Assembly (NCBI GenBank): GCA_017470245.1
Contig: JAFUEV010000072.1
Span: 1 to 64,000, forward strand
Direction: 5' to 3'
From: a bacterium
GTDB lineage: Bacteria > Cyanobacteriota > Vampirovibrionia > Gastranaerophilales > Gastranaerophilaceae
Length of the DNA: 64,000 bases
Both the position numbers and the translations under genes were made by a program. Numbering within the stretch: the first letter of the stretch is position 1; every line of letters starts with the position of its first letter. The notes beneath the pieces are model-generated. The model saw nothing but the letters and a program-made list of their open reading frames with translations. It ran no database searches and had not been told where the DNA came from. Shown piece by piece: positions 45,144-53,327 of the stretch.

Positions 45144-45842
45144 TTATGCTACAAATTGTCTTGTTACTTCCATTGTATGAGGGAATAATGTTGAATATAT
45201 TTCATTTATCTTTGTAGGATTAGAATCAGCCAATGTTGAAAAACATTCAGCAAAATTTTCTCTGAGTCCTTCTCTTGTTATATCTGTTTCGTCAATGCCA
45301 TCTTCAAAATTAACACCTTCAATATAATGTTTCAGGTATACAATCATTTCTTCAAGATTTTCACCGCAAACTTCTGCATTTTCATCTTGAAGCATTGAAT
45401 GAATAGCTTTTAAATCCTGTAGATATGCTTCTTTAAATTCATTAGTTGTTGAATACTCTTTATCAAGCAAATGTCCTATTTCGTGTGTTATTGTATCTCC
45501 GCCTTGAGAAACAACATCCCCCTCAAGGCGTGTATTTTTTCTTTTATGATTATCTTCTACAAGAACTATTGCTCTTTCTGATTTTGAAACAAAACCGAAT
45601 GCATCACGTGCATATTTGTCTAATTTTTCTTGAGTTCTGGTAAAAGAATCAGGCATATCAGAATCGGCATTTTTTAATATTATGACATTATCAAAATTTG
45701 ATATTGCTTGATTTGAAGCAGATGAAAACTTAGTAAGATTTTCTATACTTTGAAAAATATTTTTTTCAAATTCTTCACTTACACCTGCAGCTATATAAGC
45801 TCTTTGTTCCGATATTTGTCTGTTACCGATACCGTTTACCAT
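45144..45842 (-). CDS. Putative HEIGH zinc metallopeptidase-like protein
   Basis: 232 aa from MVNGIGNRQISE, with AAGGGA 9 bases upstream; the frame opens at a TTG 7 codons earlier. Central ITHEIGHLLDKEYSTTNEFK (~residues 125-144) is HExxH, and RENFAECFSTLAD (~205) could supply the third ligand Glu, as in lethal-factor-like zincins. N-terminal part (ISEQRAYIAAGVSEEFEKNI) helical. No signal peptide. Its start is 13 bases after the DLDFDR miniprotein stop, so they are co-transcribed. Function unknown. Confidence 0.78.
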   Translation of the reverse strand: MVNGIGNRQISEQRAYIAAGVSEEFEKNIFQSIENLTKFSSASNQAISNFDNVIILKNADSDMPDSFTRTQEKLDKYARDAFGFVSKSERAIVLVEDNHKRKNTRLEGDVVSQGGDTITHEIGHLLDKEYSTTNEFKEAYLQDLKAIHSMLQDENAEVCGENLEEMIVYLKHYIEGVNFEDGIDETDITREGLRENFAECFSTLADSNPTKINEIYSTLFPHTMEVTRQFVA

Positions 45843-45855
45843 TAAGTCAATTCCC

Positions 45856-46104
45856 TTATGCAACTAAATCTAAGTCTCTATCTAAGTCCATATCTCTGTC
45901 GAAATCTAAATCTCTATCGAAATCTAAATCTCTATCGAAATCCAAATCTCTGTCGAAATCCAAATCTCTGTCGAAATCCAAATCTCGGTCAAAATCTAAA
46001 TCTCGGTCAAAATCCAAATCTCTATCCAAATCTTTTTCAGCATTCGGTTGCTGTCTATAAATTACCGGTTGATAATTGACGGCATTAAATCCAACTGTTG
46101 ACAT
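45856..46104 (-). CDS. DLDFDR hexapeptide-repeat miniprotein
   Basis: 82 aa from MSTVGFNAVNYQPVIYRQQP, set by GGAGGT upstream; a longer frame to 46170 lacks a site. After residue ~25 the protein is Asp/Arg/Leu/Phe only: seven DLDFDR units plus variants DMDLDR and DLDL. Alternating acidic and hydrophobic residues with one Arg per unit resemble RTX-like or repetitive calcium-binding tracts, but no glycine is present. Third-base variation between units argues for coding selection. Forms an operon with the HEIGH zincin. Family not recognised. Confidence 0.7.
   Translation of the reverse strand: MSTVGFNAVNYQPVIYRQQPNAEKDLDRDLDFDRDLDFDRDLDFDRDLDFDRDLDFDRDLDFDRDLDFDRDMDLDRDLDLVA
45901..46026 (-). 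repeat. Seven tandem 18-bp repeats within the miniprotein gene
   Basis: Seven contiguous 18-bp units encode DLDFDR, differing at synonymous positions (TCT/TCC, CTA/CTG/CGG on the plus strand). The number could vary by slippage. Confidence 0.85.
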
Positions 46105-46201
46105 AAAAACTACCTCCACTACTATACTTACATTTTTATAAACACATTTTTTGTAAGCGAATTTCAACATTAAATTTTTTTGTTACAATCGTTAATAAAA
46201 G

Positions 46202-46227
46202 AAGGAGTTGTATTAAAACAACTCCTT
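46202..46227 (-). terminator. Terminator downstream of rubrerythrin
   Basis: AAGGAGTTGT-ATTAAA-ACAACTCCTT, 10-bp perfect stem with a T-rich tail on the minus strand. Confidence 0.8.
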
Positions 46228-46305
46228 TTAGATACTTTTATATAATCCAATATTGCAACATACCGCCATTTCAACAACGCAGTTTCGTTGCTCACTTATT
46301 ATTTA

Positions 46306-46851
46306 CTAAAATAATCTTTTTAATAGACCTTGGAAACCTTGACCGTGACGAGCTTCATCCTTAGCCATTTCGTGAACTGTATCATGGATTGCATCATAGC
46401 CCAATTCTTTTGCTCTTTTTGCAATAGCCATTTTTGCCGCACAAGCACCTGCTTCTGCTTCTGCTCTCATTTCTAAGTTTTTCTTTGTTGACGTTGTAAC
46501 AACTTCGCCCAATAATTCTGCAAATTTAGCAGCATGTTCAGCTTCTTCAAATGCATATCTCTTGTATGCTTCAGCAACTTCAGGATATCCTTCTCTTTCT
46601 GCTTGTCTGCTCATTGCAAGATACATACCTACTTCTGTACATTCACCGGCAAAGTGATCTTTTAACCCTTGTAATACTTCAGCATCAACATCTTTACCAA
46701 CTCCGATTACATGTTCTGTTGCCCAGCTTAATCCTTTTGTATCATCAACTTTATTAAATTTATCTGCACTGACTCCGCACATAGGACATTTATCAGGTGC
46801 TTTATCTCCTTCAACAGTATATCCGCATACGCTGCATACAAATTTTGCCAT
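46306..46851 (-). CDS. Rubrerythrin with N-terminal rubredoxin domain
   Basis: 181 aa. Residues 4-31 hold a rubredoxin-like CxxC pair set ([12 protein letters not shown], then [10 protein letters not shown]). Residues ~45-178 are the ferritin-like diiron helical bundle, with Glu/His ligands in [26 protein letters not shown] and [10 protein letters not shown]. Reduces hydrogen peroxide in anaerobes. The rubredoxin module precedes the diiron domain, the reverse of the classic order. AGAGG before ATG. Typical of an oxygen-sensitive fermenter. Confidence 0.94.
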   Translation of the reverse strand: MAKFVCSVCGYTVEGDKAPDKCPMCGVSADKFNKVDDTKGLSWATEHVIGVGKDVDAEVLQGLKDHFAGECTEVGMYLAMSRQAEREGYPEVAEAYKRYAFEEAEHAAKFAELLGEVVTTSTKKNLEMRAEAEAGACAAKMAIAKRAKELGYDAIHDTVHEMAKDEARHGQGFQGLLKRLF

Positions 46852-46929
46852 GTTCTACCTCTATCTTTCCTTTTGTCTAACTATCTGATTATACTATATT
46901 TTTTTAATTTTTAAAATTAATAATTAATA

Positions 46930-47763
46930 TCATTTACGAGCAATTATTACACGTTCTATTGAATTTAAATCTTTATCGATATTTATTACCTTGTAGTTAT
47001 TCTGTTTAAATATAGAAGCCACGGCTTCTATTTGATTAATCCCGAGTTCAAAAGCAATATAACCATTTTCGGTAAGGTAATTTTCTGCCTGCTCAATAAT
47101 TTTTTTATAATACTCTATTCCCAGTTCATCATTTGTAAACAATGCATTTGCAGGTTCAAAGTCTTTAACTTCCGTTTGAAGTGTTTCTTTATCCTTTAAC
47201 GGTATGTACGGAGGATTTGAAACTATTATGTTATAGCTTTTATTTATATTCTCAAACAAATCTGATTTGAATATATTTAAATTATTCAGAATATTGTGAA
47301 AAAGTGCATTTTTTTTAGCCATTTCTATTGCATTCAATGATATATCCACAGAATCAGCCGATATAAATTTGTTTTCCAGCATTAATGTAATAGGTATACA
47401 TCCGCTGCCTGTACCTATATCAAGAATATTAGGATTTTCAATTTCTTTTGATATTTCCAAAACATCCTTAACTAATATTTCTGTTTCAGGACGGGGAACT
47501 AATGTTGAGTCATCAACAAAAAATTTTCTGCCGCAAAAATATGCCATACCAATTATTTGTTGTATGGGTTTGTGCGTTGTTACTCTTTCTTTTATAACTT
47601 TCCATAGTTTTGAAATTTGCCAATCTTTTAATGTTTTACCGAGCATAAAATCTTTATATGTATAGTTAAAAAGAGTATCCAGTGCAAAATCAACTTCTGC
47701 CTTTGCCTCATCAAACGGGAAATTATATTTTAAATATGCATCAATATATGGTTTTCTGTACAT
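46930..47763 (-). CDS. prmC: Peptide chain release factor N5-glutamine methyltransferase
   Basis: 277 aa HemK/PrmC. N-terminal helical domain, SAM-binding ILDIGTGSGCIPITL (~115-129), and catalytic NPPYIPLK (~184). Methylates the GGQ glutamine of release factors 1 and 2. Full length. Divergent from the thioesterase gene. Confidence 0.94.
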   Translation of the reverse strand: MYRKPYIDAYLKYNFPFDEAKAEVDFALDTLFNYTYKDFMLGKTLKDWQISKLWKVIKERVTTHKPIQQIIGMAYFCGRKFFVDDSTLVPRPETEILVKDVLEISKEIENPNILDIGTGSGCIPITLMLENKFISADSVDISLNAIEMAKKNALFHNILNNLNIFKSDLFENINKSYNIIVSNPPYIPLKDKETLQTEVKDFEPANALFTNDELGIEYYKKIIEQAENYLTENGYIAFELGINQIEAVASIFKQNNYKVINIDKDLNSIERVIIARK

Positions 47764-47816
47764 TTGGTTATTGTACTACATGACTATAATAATATTCAAT
47801 CATTATTACTTTTTTC

Positions 47817-47846
47817 TTGACCTTGAGATTTTGTTTAAATTATTAT
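47817..47846 (+). promoter_or_regulatory. Candidate sigma-70-type promoter of the thioesterase gene
   Basis: TTGACC (47817-47822), 18-base spacer, TATTAT (47841-47846), 34 bases upstream of ATG 47880. Confidence 0.4.
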
Positions 47847-47879
47847 GTTTTAAAATGATACGATTTTGAGGTTTTTATA

Positions 47880-48629
47880 ATGCCTGATTTAATTTTAGAA
47901 AAAAATGTAAATGTAAGATATTCAGAAATGGATTTTGATAAAAGTTTAAAACCATATTCACTTTTAAATTATTTTCAGGACATTGCAAGTGATAATGCAG
48001 AATCATTGGGATTCGGATATTCTTACATAACACCTAAAAATCTTATGTGGGTACTTATAAAGTACAGAATAGAGTTTGACGAATACCCTACAGATAATGA
48101 AATGATTATTTTAAGAACACAACCAAGGGGATATAATAAAATCTTTGCTTATCGTAATTTTGAAATATTGTCGGGTAATAAGCGTCTTGTAAGAGCTTCA
48201 AGTGCTTGGTCGCTTGTCAAATCAAATGATATGTCTATTGTCAGTATTGATAGTGCAATAAATAGTCCTTACCTATCCAAATTTAAACAGAGTGAAGATG
48301 ACTTATCATACTCCAAAATACCTATAATAACCAAAGTCGATTTTCAAAAAGAATTTGAAGTCCGATATAATGATATAGATGTTAATCATCACGCAAACAA
48401 CGGAAATTACATTGTTTGGGCACTAGAACCTTTAAGTTTTGATTTTAGAATTAATCACAGACTAAAAACCATAGATATGGTTTATAAAAAAGAAATAAAA
48501 TTCGGAGAAAAACTAATCTCACAGGTTCAGTTTTTGGATGAAATCACAACTATACATACATTAAAACATTCAATTACAAATGAAGATTTATGTATGCTTA
48601 AATGTGAATGGAAAAAGGTTACACCTTAA
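47880..48629 (+). CDS. Acyl-ACP thioesterase
   Basis: 249 aa with two hotdog domains. N-terminal half: NVNVRYSEMDFDKSLKPYSL and LMWVLIKYRIEFDEYP. Second half: VRYNDIDVNHHANNGNYIVW, holding the catalytic Asn/His region. Releases fatty acids from acyl carrier protein. GAGG ribosome site before ATG. Ends overlap the convergent small gene by 11 bases. Confidence 0.9.
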   Translation: MPDLILEKNVNVRYSEMDFDKSLKPYSLLNYFQDIASDNAESLGFGYSYITPKNLMWVLIKYRIEFDEYPTDNEMIILRTQPRGYNKIFAYRNFEILSGNKRLVRASSAWSLVKSNDMSIVSIDSAINSPYLSKFKQSEDDLSYSKIPIITKVDFQKEFEVRYNDIDVNHHANNGNYIVWALEPLSFDFRINHRLKTIDMVYKKEIKFGEKLISQVQFLDEITTIHTLKHSITNEDLCMLKCEWKKVTP

Positions 48630-48855
48630 TCCTTTCCCATCCTATAAGACTTTTACAATCAGCTCTATGACTGACAGCATTTAATGCTACTGCGGATGTC
48701 AATGCACAAACTTCCGTACCTACATAATTACCATAATAATCCCAATATTTTACAAGGTATTTATCCATACTTTTAATTATTTCATTGTCATTTTCTACAG
48801 GATTTTTTGAATAAAAATTTGAAAACAGATTTACCAAAACACTAATAATACTCAT
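48619..48855 (-). CDS. Small hypothetical protein, 78 aa
   Basis: Unrecognised. N-terminal part hydrophobic (MSIISVLVNLFSNF), then a charged section and Cys-containing tail (VGTEVCALTSAVALNA). AAGGAA-type ribosome site upstream. Retained because codon structure and site look real, although short. Confidence 0.5.
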   Translation of the reverse strand: MSIISVLVNLFSNFYSKNPVENDNEIIKSMDKYLVKYWDYYGNYVGTEVCALTSAVALNAVSHRADCKSLIGWERIKV

Positions 48856-49093
48856 CTTTTCGTTCCTTTCCTTTTATGCTTTTATATTAAAATAAATATA
48901 TGACAGTATAGGACACAATATAAAACGTTATGGAAATACGGCATAAAATCAGAAAAGATATACAAGAACAAGGAATTTTGTAACATTTTTTAAAGTCGTG
49001 AAACTTTATTTCTTATTAAGAGTCTAATAACCGTAAAGGAGGATAAACAAATAAAAGATTTTATATTATAATTAGGATAATAAGGAGAGAGTT
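48856..49093. promoter_or_regulatory. Divergent intergenic region before ctpA
   Basis: 238 bases. Contains an AAAGGAGG (49036 on) not followed by a usable start, plus AT-rich promoter-like stretches. No gene or hairpin stands out. Confidence 0.3.
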
Positions 49094-50323
49094 GTGAAAA
49101 AAATATTTAAAAGTTTTGCTTTAGTTGCATTAGCCTTAGTAATAACAAGTATTACCTGCTGCAAAAGCAATACCGCAATGGCGGAATCAGATGCTATGTT
49201 ATACGATATGGTTTGGAAAATTGTTAATTCAAAATTCCTTGACCAGACAAATAACGGACAGGATTGGAATAAATGGCGCCACAAATATGATGATAAGATA
49301 AAAACACCGGAAGATGCTTATGTTGCAATTGACACAATGATTGCAAGTTTAAATGATAAGTATACAAGATTTGTACCGCCTAAAGAATTTGAAGAAGAAA
49401 AAAGCATGATAAAAGGTTCTTTATTCGGTATAGGAGTCCAAATCGGACTAAGAGACGGGAAAGTATTAATTATTTCGCCAATAGAAGATACTCCAGGTGA
49501 ACGTGCAGGTTTACTTGCTGAAGATGAAATTCTTGAGATAGACGGAGTTTCTACAAAAGACATGTCTATTGATAAAGCAGCAGATAAAATCAGAGGGAAA
49601 AAAGGTACAATCGTAGAACTGTTAATTAAAAGAAAAGATGTACCTAATAAACTGTACAAAATAGTCAGAGATGAAATAGAAATAAAATCAATATCTCAAA
49701 AAGTTCCTAATGACATTAAACTTGATGACAAAATAGGTTATATAAGATTAAGTTCTTTTATGGGCAGAAATGTCGGTAATGAATTTGAAGACTTAATGAT
49801 TAAATACAAGAATAAAGAAGGTATTATTATTGATATAAGAGGAAATACCGGCGGACTTTTAAATAATGCAATACAAATTTCAAATTTATTTTTAGACAAT
49901 GAAGTTATTGTAAGTACTGTTGACAGAGACGGATATAAAGACATATCCAAATCAAGTAAAAGATGTTTTTCAACTCAACCGCTAGTTGTTCTTATAAATA
50001 AAGGAAGTGCTTCTGCAAGTGAAATTATGTCAGGTGCATTAAAAGACAATAACAGAGCAATTCTTGTAGGTGAAAATACATTTGGGAAAGGACTTGTTCA
50101 AGAGGTAAAAAGTCTTGCTCCATTTGGTGCAGGTTTAAATATAACTGTTCAAAAATATTTAACACCTAATGATACAGATATTAATAAAAAGGGTATCGCT
50201 CCTGATATAGAAGTCAAACTGACAGAAGAAGATATTAAAGCTAAAAATGATGTTCAATTAAAGAAAGCAGAAGAAGTTCTTCTTCAAATGATAGCAAATG
50301 AAAAAATGTCTGCTAACCGTTAA
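49094..50323 (+). CDS. ctpA: Carboxyl-terminal processing peptidase (S41A)
   Basis: 409 aa from GTG 49094 with AAGGAGAG upstream. Signal peptide (1-~32). PDZ domain ~110-190 (GIGVQIGLRDGKVLI, DTPGERAGLLAEDEIL). Protease core with GNTGGLLNNAI, catalytic Ser in KGSASASEIMSGAL and Lys in TFGKGLVQ. Periplasmic degradation or maturation of proteins from their C-termini. Two adjacent cysteines near residue 23 hint at a lipoprotein, but the lipobox is poor. Confidence 0.95.
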   Translation: MKKIFKSFALVALALVITSITCCKSNTAMAESDAMLYDMVWKIVNSKFLDQTNNGQDWNKWRHKYDDKIKTPEDAYVAIDTMIASLNDKYTRFVPPKEFEEEKSMIKGSLFGIGVQIGLRDGKVLIISPIEDTPGERAGLLAEDEILEIDGVSTKDMSIDKAADKIRGKKGTIVELLIKRKDVPNKLYKIVRDEIEIKSISQKVPNDIKLDDKIGYIRLSSFMGRNVGNEFEDLMIKYKNKEGIIIDIRGNTGGLLNNAIQISNLFLDNEVIVSTVDRDGYKDISKSSKRCFSTQPLVVLINKGSASASEIMSGALKDNNRAILVGENTFGKGLVQEVKSLAPFGAGLNITVQKYLTPNDTDINKKGIAPDIEVKLTEEDIKAKNDVQLKKAEEVLLQMIANEKMSANR

Positions 50324-51677
50324 GTTTTTGATAAATAATCTGCGCAGCATTTAATACAGGATCAATAGCTGGAGAATACGGAGGTGAATAAGGTAAGTCC
50401 AAATTCATAAACGACTCCAGCTTTGTTTTACTTAAAATTGCAGGAAGCACCGTATTTATTCTCTGGTTAACATCACCTTCACCTATACCTTGCAGCCCAA
50501 GTATTGTATGTGTATTTTTATCTACTATCATTTTTAAAGTCATTGCTTCAGAGTCAGGCATATAGCCTGCTTTGTCACGTTTTGTAACTATTGCATATTC
50601 AGGCTGAAATCCCAATTCAACAGCCTCTTTATAGCTTATACCGATAATTGATATTGTATATTCAAAATATTTTGTAATTGTAGAATTGAGAATACCTTCA
50701 AAAAGACAATTACCTCCTGCAATATTAATTGCGGCACATCTGCCTTCTTTATTTGCTGTTGAACCTAACGGCACCCAAGTATGCTTATTTGTAACAAGAT
50801 TATAATTATCTGTACAATCACCTGCAGCATATATATTATGATTTGAAGTTTTCATTGTAGTATCGACTTTTACGGAATTTTTTATTCCCAGTTTTATTCC
50901 GCTGCCTTCAAGAAAATCAGTATTAGGTCTGACACCTGTTCCAAGCACAACGAAATCTGTTTCTATTCTTTTACCTGACGCTGTAATTACTTCTGCAACT
51001 TCATTATTTTCATTTCCTTTAAATGCAATAACTTCTTCTCCTGTTAAAATATTAACCTGTCCGGGATTTCTTCCTATTATATAGTCTGTAACTCTGTCTG
51101 CAAGGTCTTTATCAAACATCTTTAATATTTGCTGATTTCTTTCTATTAAAGTTACATTTAATCCGTTATTTACAAGTGCTTCCATAACTTCTATAGAAAT
51201 ATATCCCCCGCCAAGAAGCACCGCTTTTTTAGATTCATACATTTTCTGTTTGATTTTTATACCGTCATCTATCGTTCTTAAAGTAAAAATATTTTTTAAA
51301 TTTATCCCATCAATTTTCGGTATAACAGGAATAGCTCCTGTTGCAATTACAAGAATCGTATATGGAACTTCATATATATTATTGTTTGTTAAATCCTGTA
51401 TAAGTACAGTCTGCTCATCAGGATTAACTTTTACACATTTTTGATACAAATGAATATCTATATTTTGTTTCTTAAAATCTTCGGGCGTTCTTATTATAAG
51501 TGTTTCAGGACTTTGAATAAGATTTTCTATAAAATAAGGCAATCCGCAAGCTGAATATGAAATAATATTTTCCTGCGTATATAAATCTATTTGTACATCA
51601 GGTTGTTCTCGTCTTAATTTTGCAGCAGTTTTTGGTCCTGCTGCTCCGCCGCCTATTATTACTACTTTTTCTGTCAT
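50313..51677 (-). CDS. CoA-disulfide reductase / NADH oxidase-family flavoprotein
   Basis: 454 aa. FAD-binding VVIIGGGAAGPKTAAKLRRE (~5-24), redox Cys in ISYSACGLPYF (~43), second dinucleotide fold AVLLGGGYISIEV (~155-167) and FAD site YAAGDCTD. The single Cys is the hallmark of CoADR/NADH oxidase/persulfide reductase enzymes. Protects against oxygen and disulfide stress. AGGAAAAG upstream of ATG 51677. Convergent with ctpA by 11 bases and downstream of the TM1266-like gene. Confidence 0.93.
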   Translation of the reverse strand: MTEKVVIIGGGAAGPKTAAKLRREQPDVQIDLYTQENIISYSACGLPYFIENLIQSPETLIIRTPEDFKKQNIDIHLYQKCVKVNPDEQTVLIQDLTNNNIYEVPYTILVIATGAIPVIPKIDGINLKNIFTLRTIDDGIKIKQKMYESKKAVLLGGGYISIEVMEALVNNGLNVTLIERNQQILKMFDKDLADRVTDYIIGRNPGQVNILTGEEVIAFKGNENNEVAEVITASGKRIETDFVVLGTGVRPNTDFLEGSGIKLGIKNSVKVDTTMKTSNHNIYAAGDCTDNYNLVTNKHTWVPLGSTANKEGRCAAINIAGGNCLFEGILNSTITKYFEYTISIIGISYKEAVELGFQPEYAIVTKRDKAGYMPDSEAMTLKMIVDKNTHTILGLQGIGEGDVNQRINTVLPAILSKTKLESFMNLDLPYSPPYSPAIDPVLNAAQIIYQKLNG

Positions 51678-51685
51678 ATCTTTTC

Positions 51686-51925
51686 CTAAAAAATCATTCG
51701 TTGTATTTCTATACCGCTAATATTCAATAGTTCTTTTTCTAAACTAAGTTCAGTATCATTATTATCTGTTTGTAACAAAATAATTCCCGTTGAAGAACAT
51801 AAAAAACCGGTGTTATTTATACCTATACGCAATTTAATATCACAATTATATTTTGATAAAATTTTTTGAAATTCCAGTGAATTTTCTTCTTTATCATTAA
51901 GTTTTATTCCCGTAATTACAGTCAT
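51686..51925 (-). CDS. TM1266-type (iron-only hydrogenase regulator-like) small protein
   Basis: 79 aa, single ACT/NikR-C-like fold with IGINNTGFLCSSTGIILL in the middle and a final GIEIQRMIF strand. The pattern matches the TM1266 family, whose genes often accompany FeFe hydrogenase maturation proteins. No hydrogenase is in this window. Between the CoADR-like and Hsp20 genes, same strand. Confidence 0.65.
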   Translation of the reverse strand: MTVITGIKLNDKEENSLEFQKILSKYNCDIKLRIGINNTGFLCSSTGIILLQTDNNDTELSLEKELLNISGIEIQRMIF

Positions 51926-51930
51926 AATAA

Positions 51931-52389
51931 TTACTCTCTTATTTCAATTTTTTTTGATTCTTTATCTTTATCCTGTAATTTTGGTAATGATATTTTTAAT
52001 ATACCTTTTTTCAATTCTGCATCTGCTTTTGAGGAATCAATTTCATAAGGGAAATAAAGTGTTCTTGAATAACTTCCGAAACGAAACTCTGATTTATGAT
52101 ACTTATGTTTTTCTTCTTCTGTATCTGATGAAGTTTTATTTGCCTCGATTTTTATACAACTTTTATTTATCTCGATATTAATATCTTCCTTATTAATTCC
52201 GGGAAGCTCGACTTTTACGCAATACTTATCATCATACTCTTTTACATCAACCGGCATTGCCATACCGTTTAATTCCTGATGAAAAATATATTCGGGAAAT
52301 AAATTATCAAAGTTTCTTTTTATAATTGAATTAATATCTTCATTTAATGTATTTAAAAAAGTATCGGGCTTCTTTATTAAATATTTCAT
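51931..52389 (-). CDS. hsp20: Small heat shock protein Hsp20
   Basis: 152 aa alpha-crystallin-domain chaperone: VKVELPGINKEDINIEINKS (~55-75), then GSYSRTLYFPYEID and the C-terminal ILKISLPKL. Prevents aggregation of unfolded proteins. AGGAGG before ATG. First gene of the Hsp20-TM1266-CoADR run. Confidence 0.93.
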   Translation of the reverse strand: MKYLIKKPDTFLNTLNEDINSIIKRNFDNLFPEYIFHQELNGMAMPVDVKEYDDKYCVKVELPGINKEDINIEINKSCIKIEANKTSSDTEEEKHKYHKSEFRFGSYSRTLYFPYEIDSSKADAELKKGILKISLPKLQDKDKESKKIEIRE

Positions 52390-52472
52390 TTTAATTCCTC
52401 CTAAAAAATTTCAATATCATTTTTTAGAGAAAATAAATATTTAGCATTACCCGATACTTTAATATTAATATC

Positions 52473-52772
52473 TTATTTTATTTCTTCATCTTCTGAAATA
52501 TCACCAAGTTGTTGCTGTTTTAATTTATTAACAACCGAGTCGACGAGGAAATCATATTCTTTAATATTTTTTATACTTTCCGAAAATTCTTTCACAAGCA
52601 TTTCTTCCACCATATTTCTGATTTCTAATTCATCTTGTAAAAATTTATTATCGGAAATAACAGAATCCAAAAGTCCGTCTTTCTTATTCCCCGATGAAAA
52701 TTGAAGCCAGTCTAATATTGACTTATTTTTATTTGCATTTTTATCTGTTTTTGAGCGATTTATATTGAACAT
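52473..52772 (-). CDS. Hypothetical helical protein, 99 aa
   Basis: Unrecognised. Charged, helical (EIRNMVEEMLVKEFSESIKN), ends SEDEEIK. Start overlaps the upstream gene's stop by 13 bases, so the two are coupled. No signal peptide. Confidence 0.65.
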   Translation of the reverse strand: MFNINRSKTDKNANKNKSILDWLQFSSGNKKDGLLDSVISDNKFLQDELEIRNMVEEMLVKEFSESIKNIKEYDFLVDSVVNKLKQQQLGDISEDEEIK

Positions 52773-53089
52773 TTTATGTAAATTTCTCCATTTTTAAATC
52801 GAACATCTCGGATTTCTTTAACATTTTTTCCCTTTATATATGATAGAACATTTTCCACTGTTTGTACAGTCTTGACCTTCTCTAACAGGTTATACAATAC
52901 AAGGTCATGAATTAATGAATTATCTTTTAACATCGGCAGTTCTTTATCCAAGATTTTTTGTACCATATCGGAAATATTTGCCGTAGAATTTTTGATTGGA
53001 TTAGTCATGTTAATCGTTTCTGATATACCTGACTGAGAATTTCCAGTTTTACTTAAATATTCCAATATTACATTCTTTTTATCACACAT
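52760..53089 (-). CDS. Hypothetical helical protein, 109 aa
   Basis: Start MCDKKNVILEYLSKTG favoured by AGAGG 8-9 bases upstream; an ATG ten codons earlier has none. Contains NISDMVQKILDKELPMLKD, similar in style to the next gene's NMVEEMLVKEFSESIK, suggesting distant relatives. Ends FKNGEIYIKCSI. Function unknown. Confidence 0.65.
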   Translation of the reverse strand: MCDKKNVILEYLSKTGNSQSGISETINMTNPIKNSTANISDMVQKILDKELPMLKDNSLIHDLVLYNLLEKVKTVQTVENVLSYIKGKNVKEIRDVRFKNGEIYIKCSI

Positions 53090-53327
53090 GACTTTTTCCT
53101 CTACTTCCTTTATGTTCATCTTTTAAAAGAATACTCAATTTCTTAAATTTACCGAAATGAATAGAATGGTTACAAAACTTAACATAAAAATTATTCTGGG
53201 TTGAAATAAAGAATGTAAATAAATGTTACCTTTCTTTTATTGTTTTCTAAAGTTTTTTTAGCAAGTTCCGAAAATAAAAATATTCGGATTAATGTAAAAG
53301 TGTGTTTAGCACGGGAAAAGGTGTAAT

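Noticed and set aside
45901..46026. Tandem 18-bp repeats as a CRISPR array
   Set aside because: Units are contiguous without spacers and encode an in-frame hexapeptide repeat on the minus strand.
45858..46079. 73-residue plus-strand frame rich in NLNLYRN
   Set aside because: Antisense of the DLDFDR repeat; periodicity alone keeps it open.
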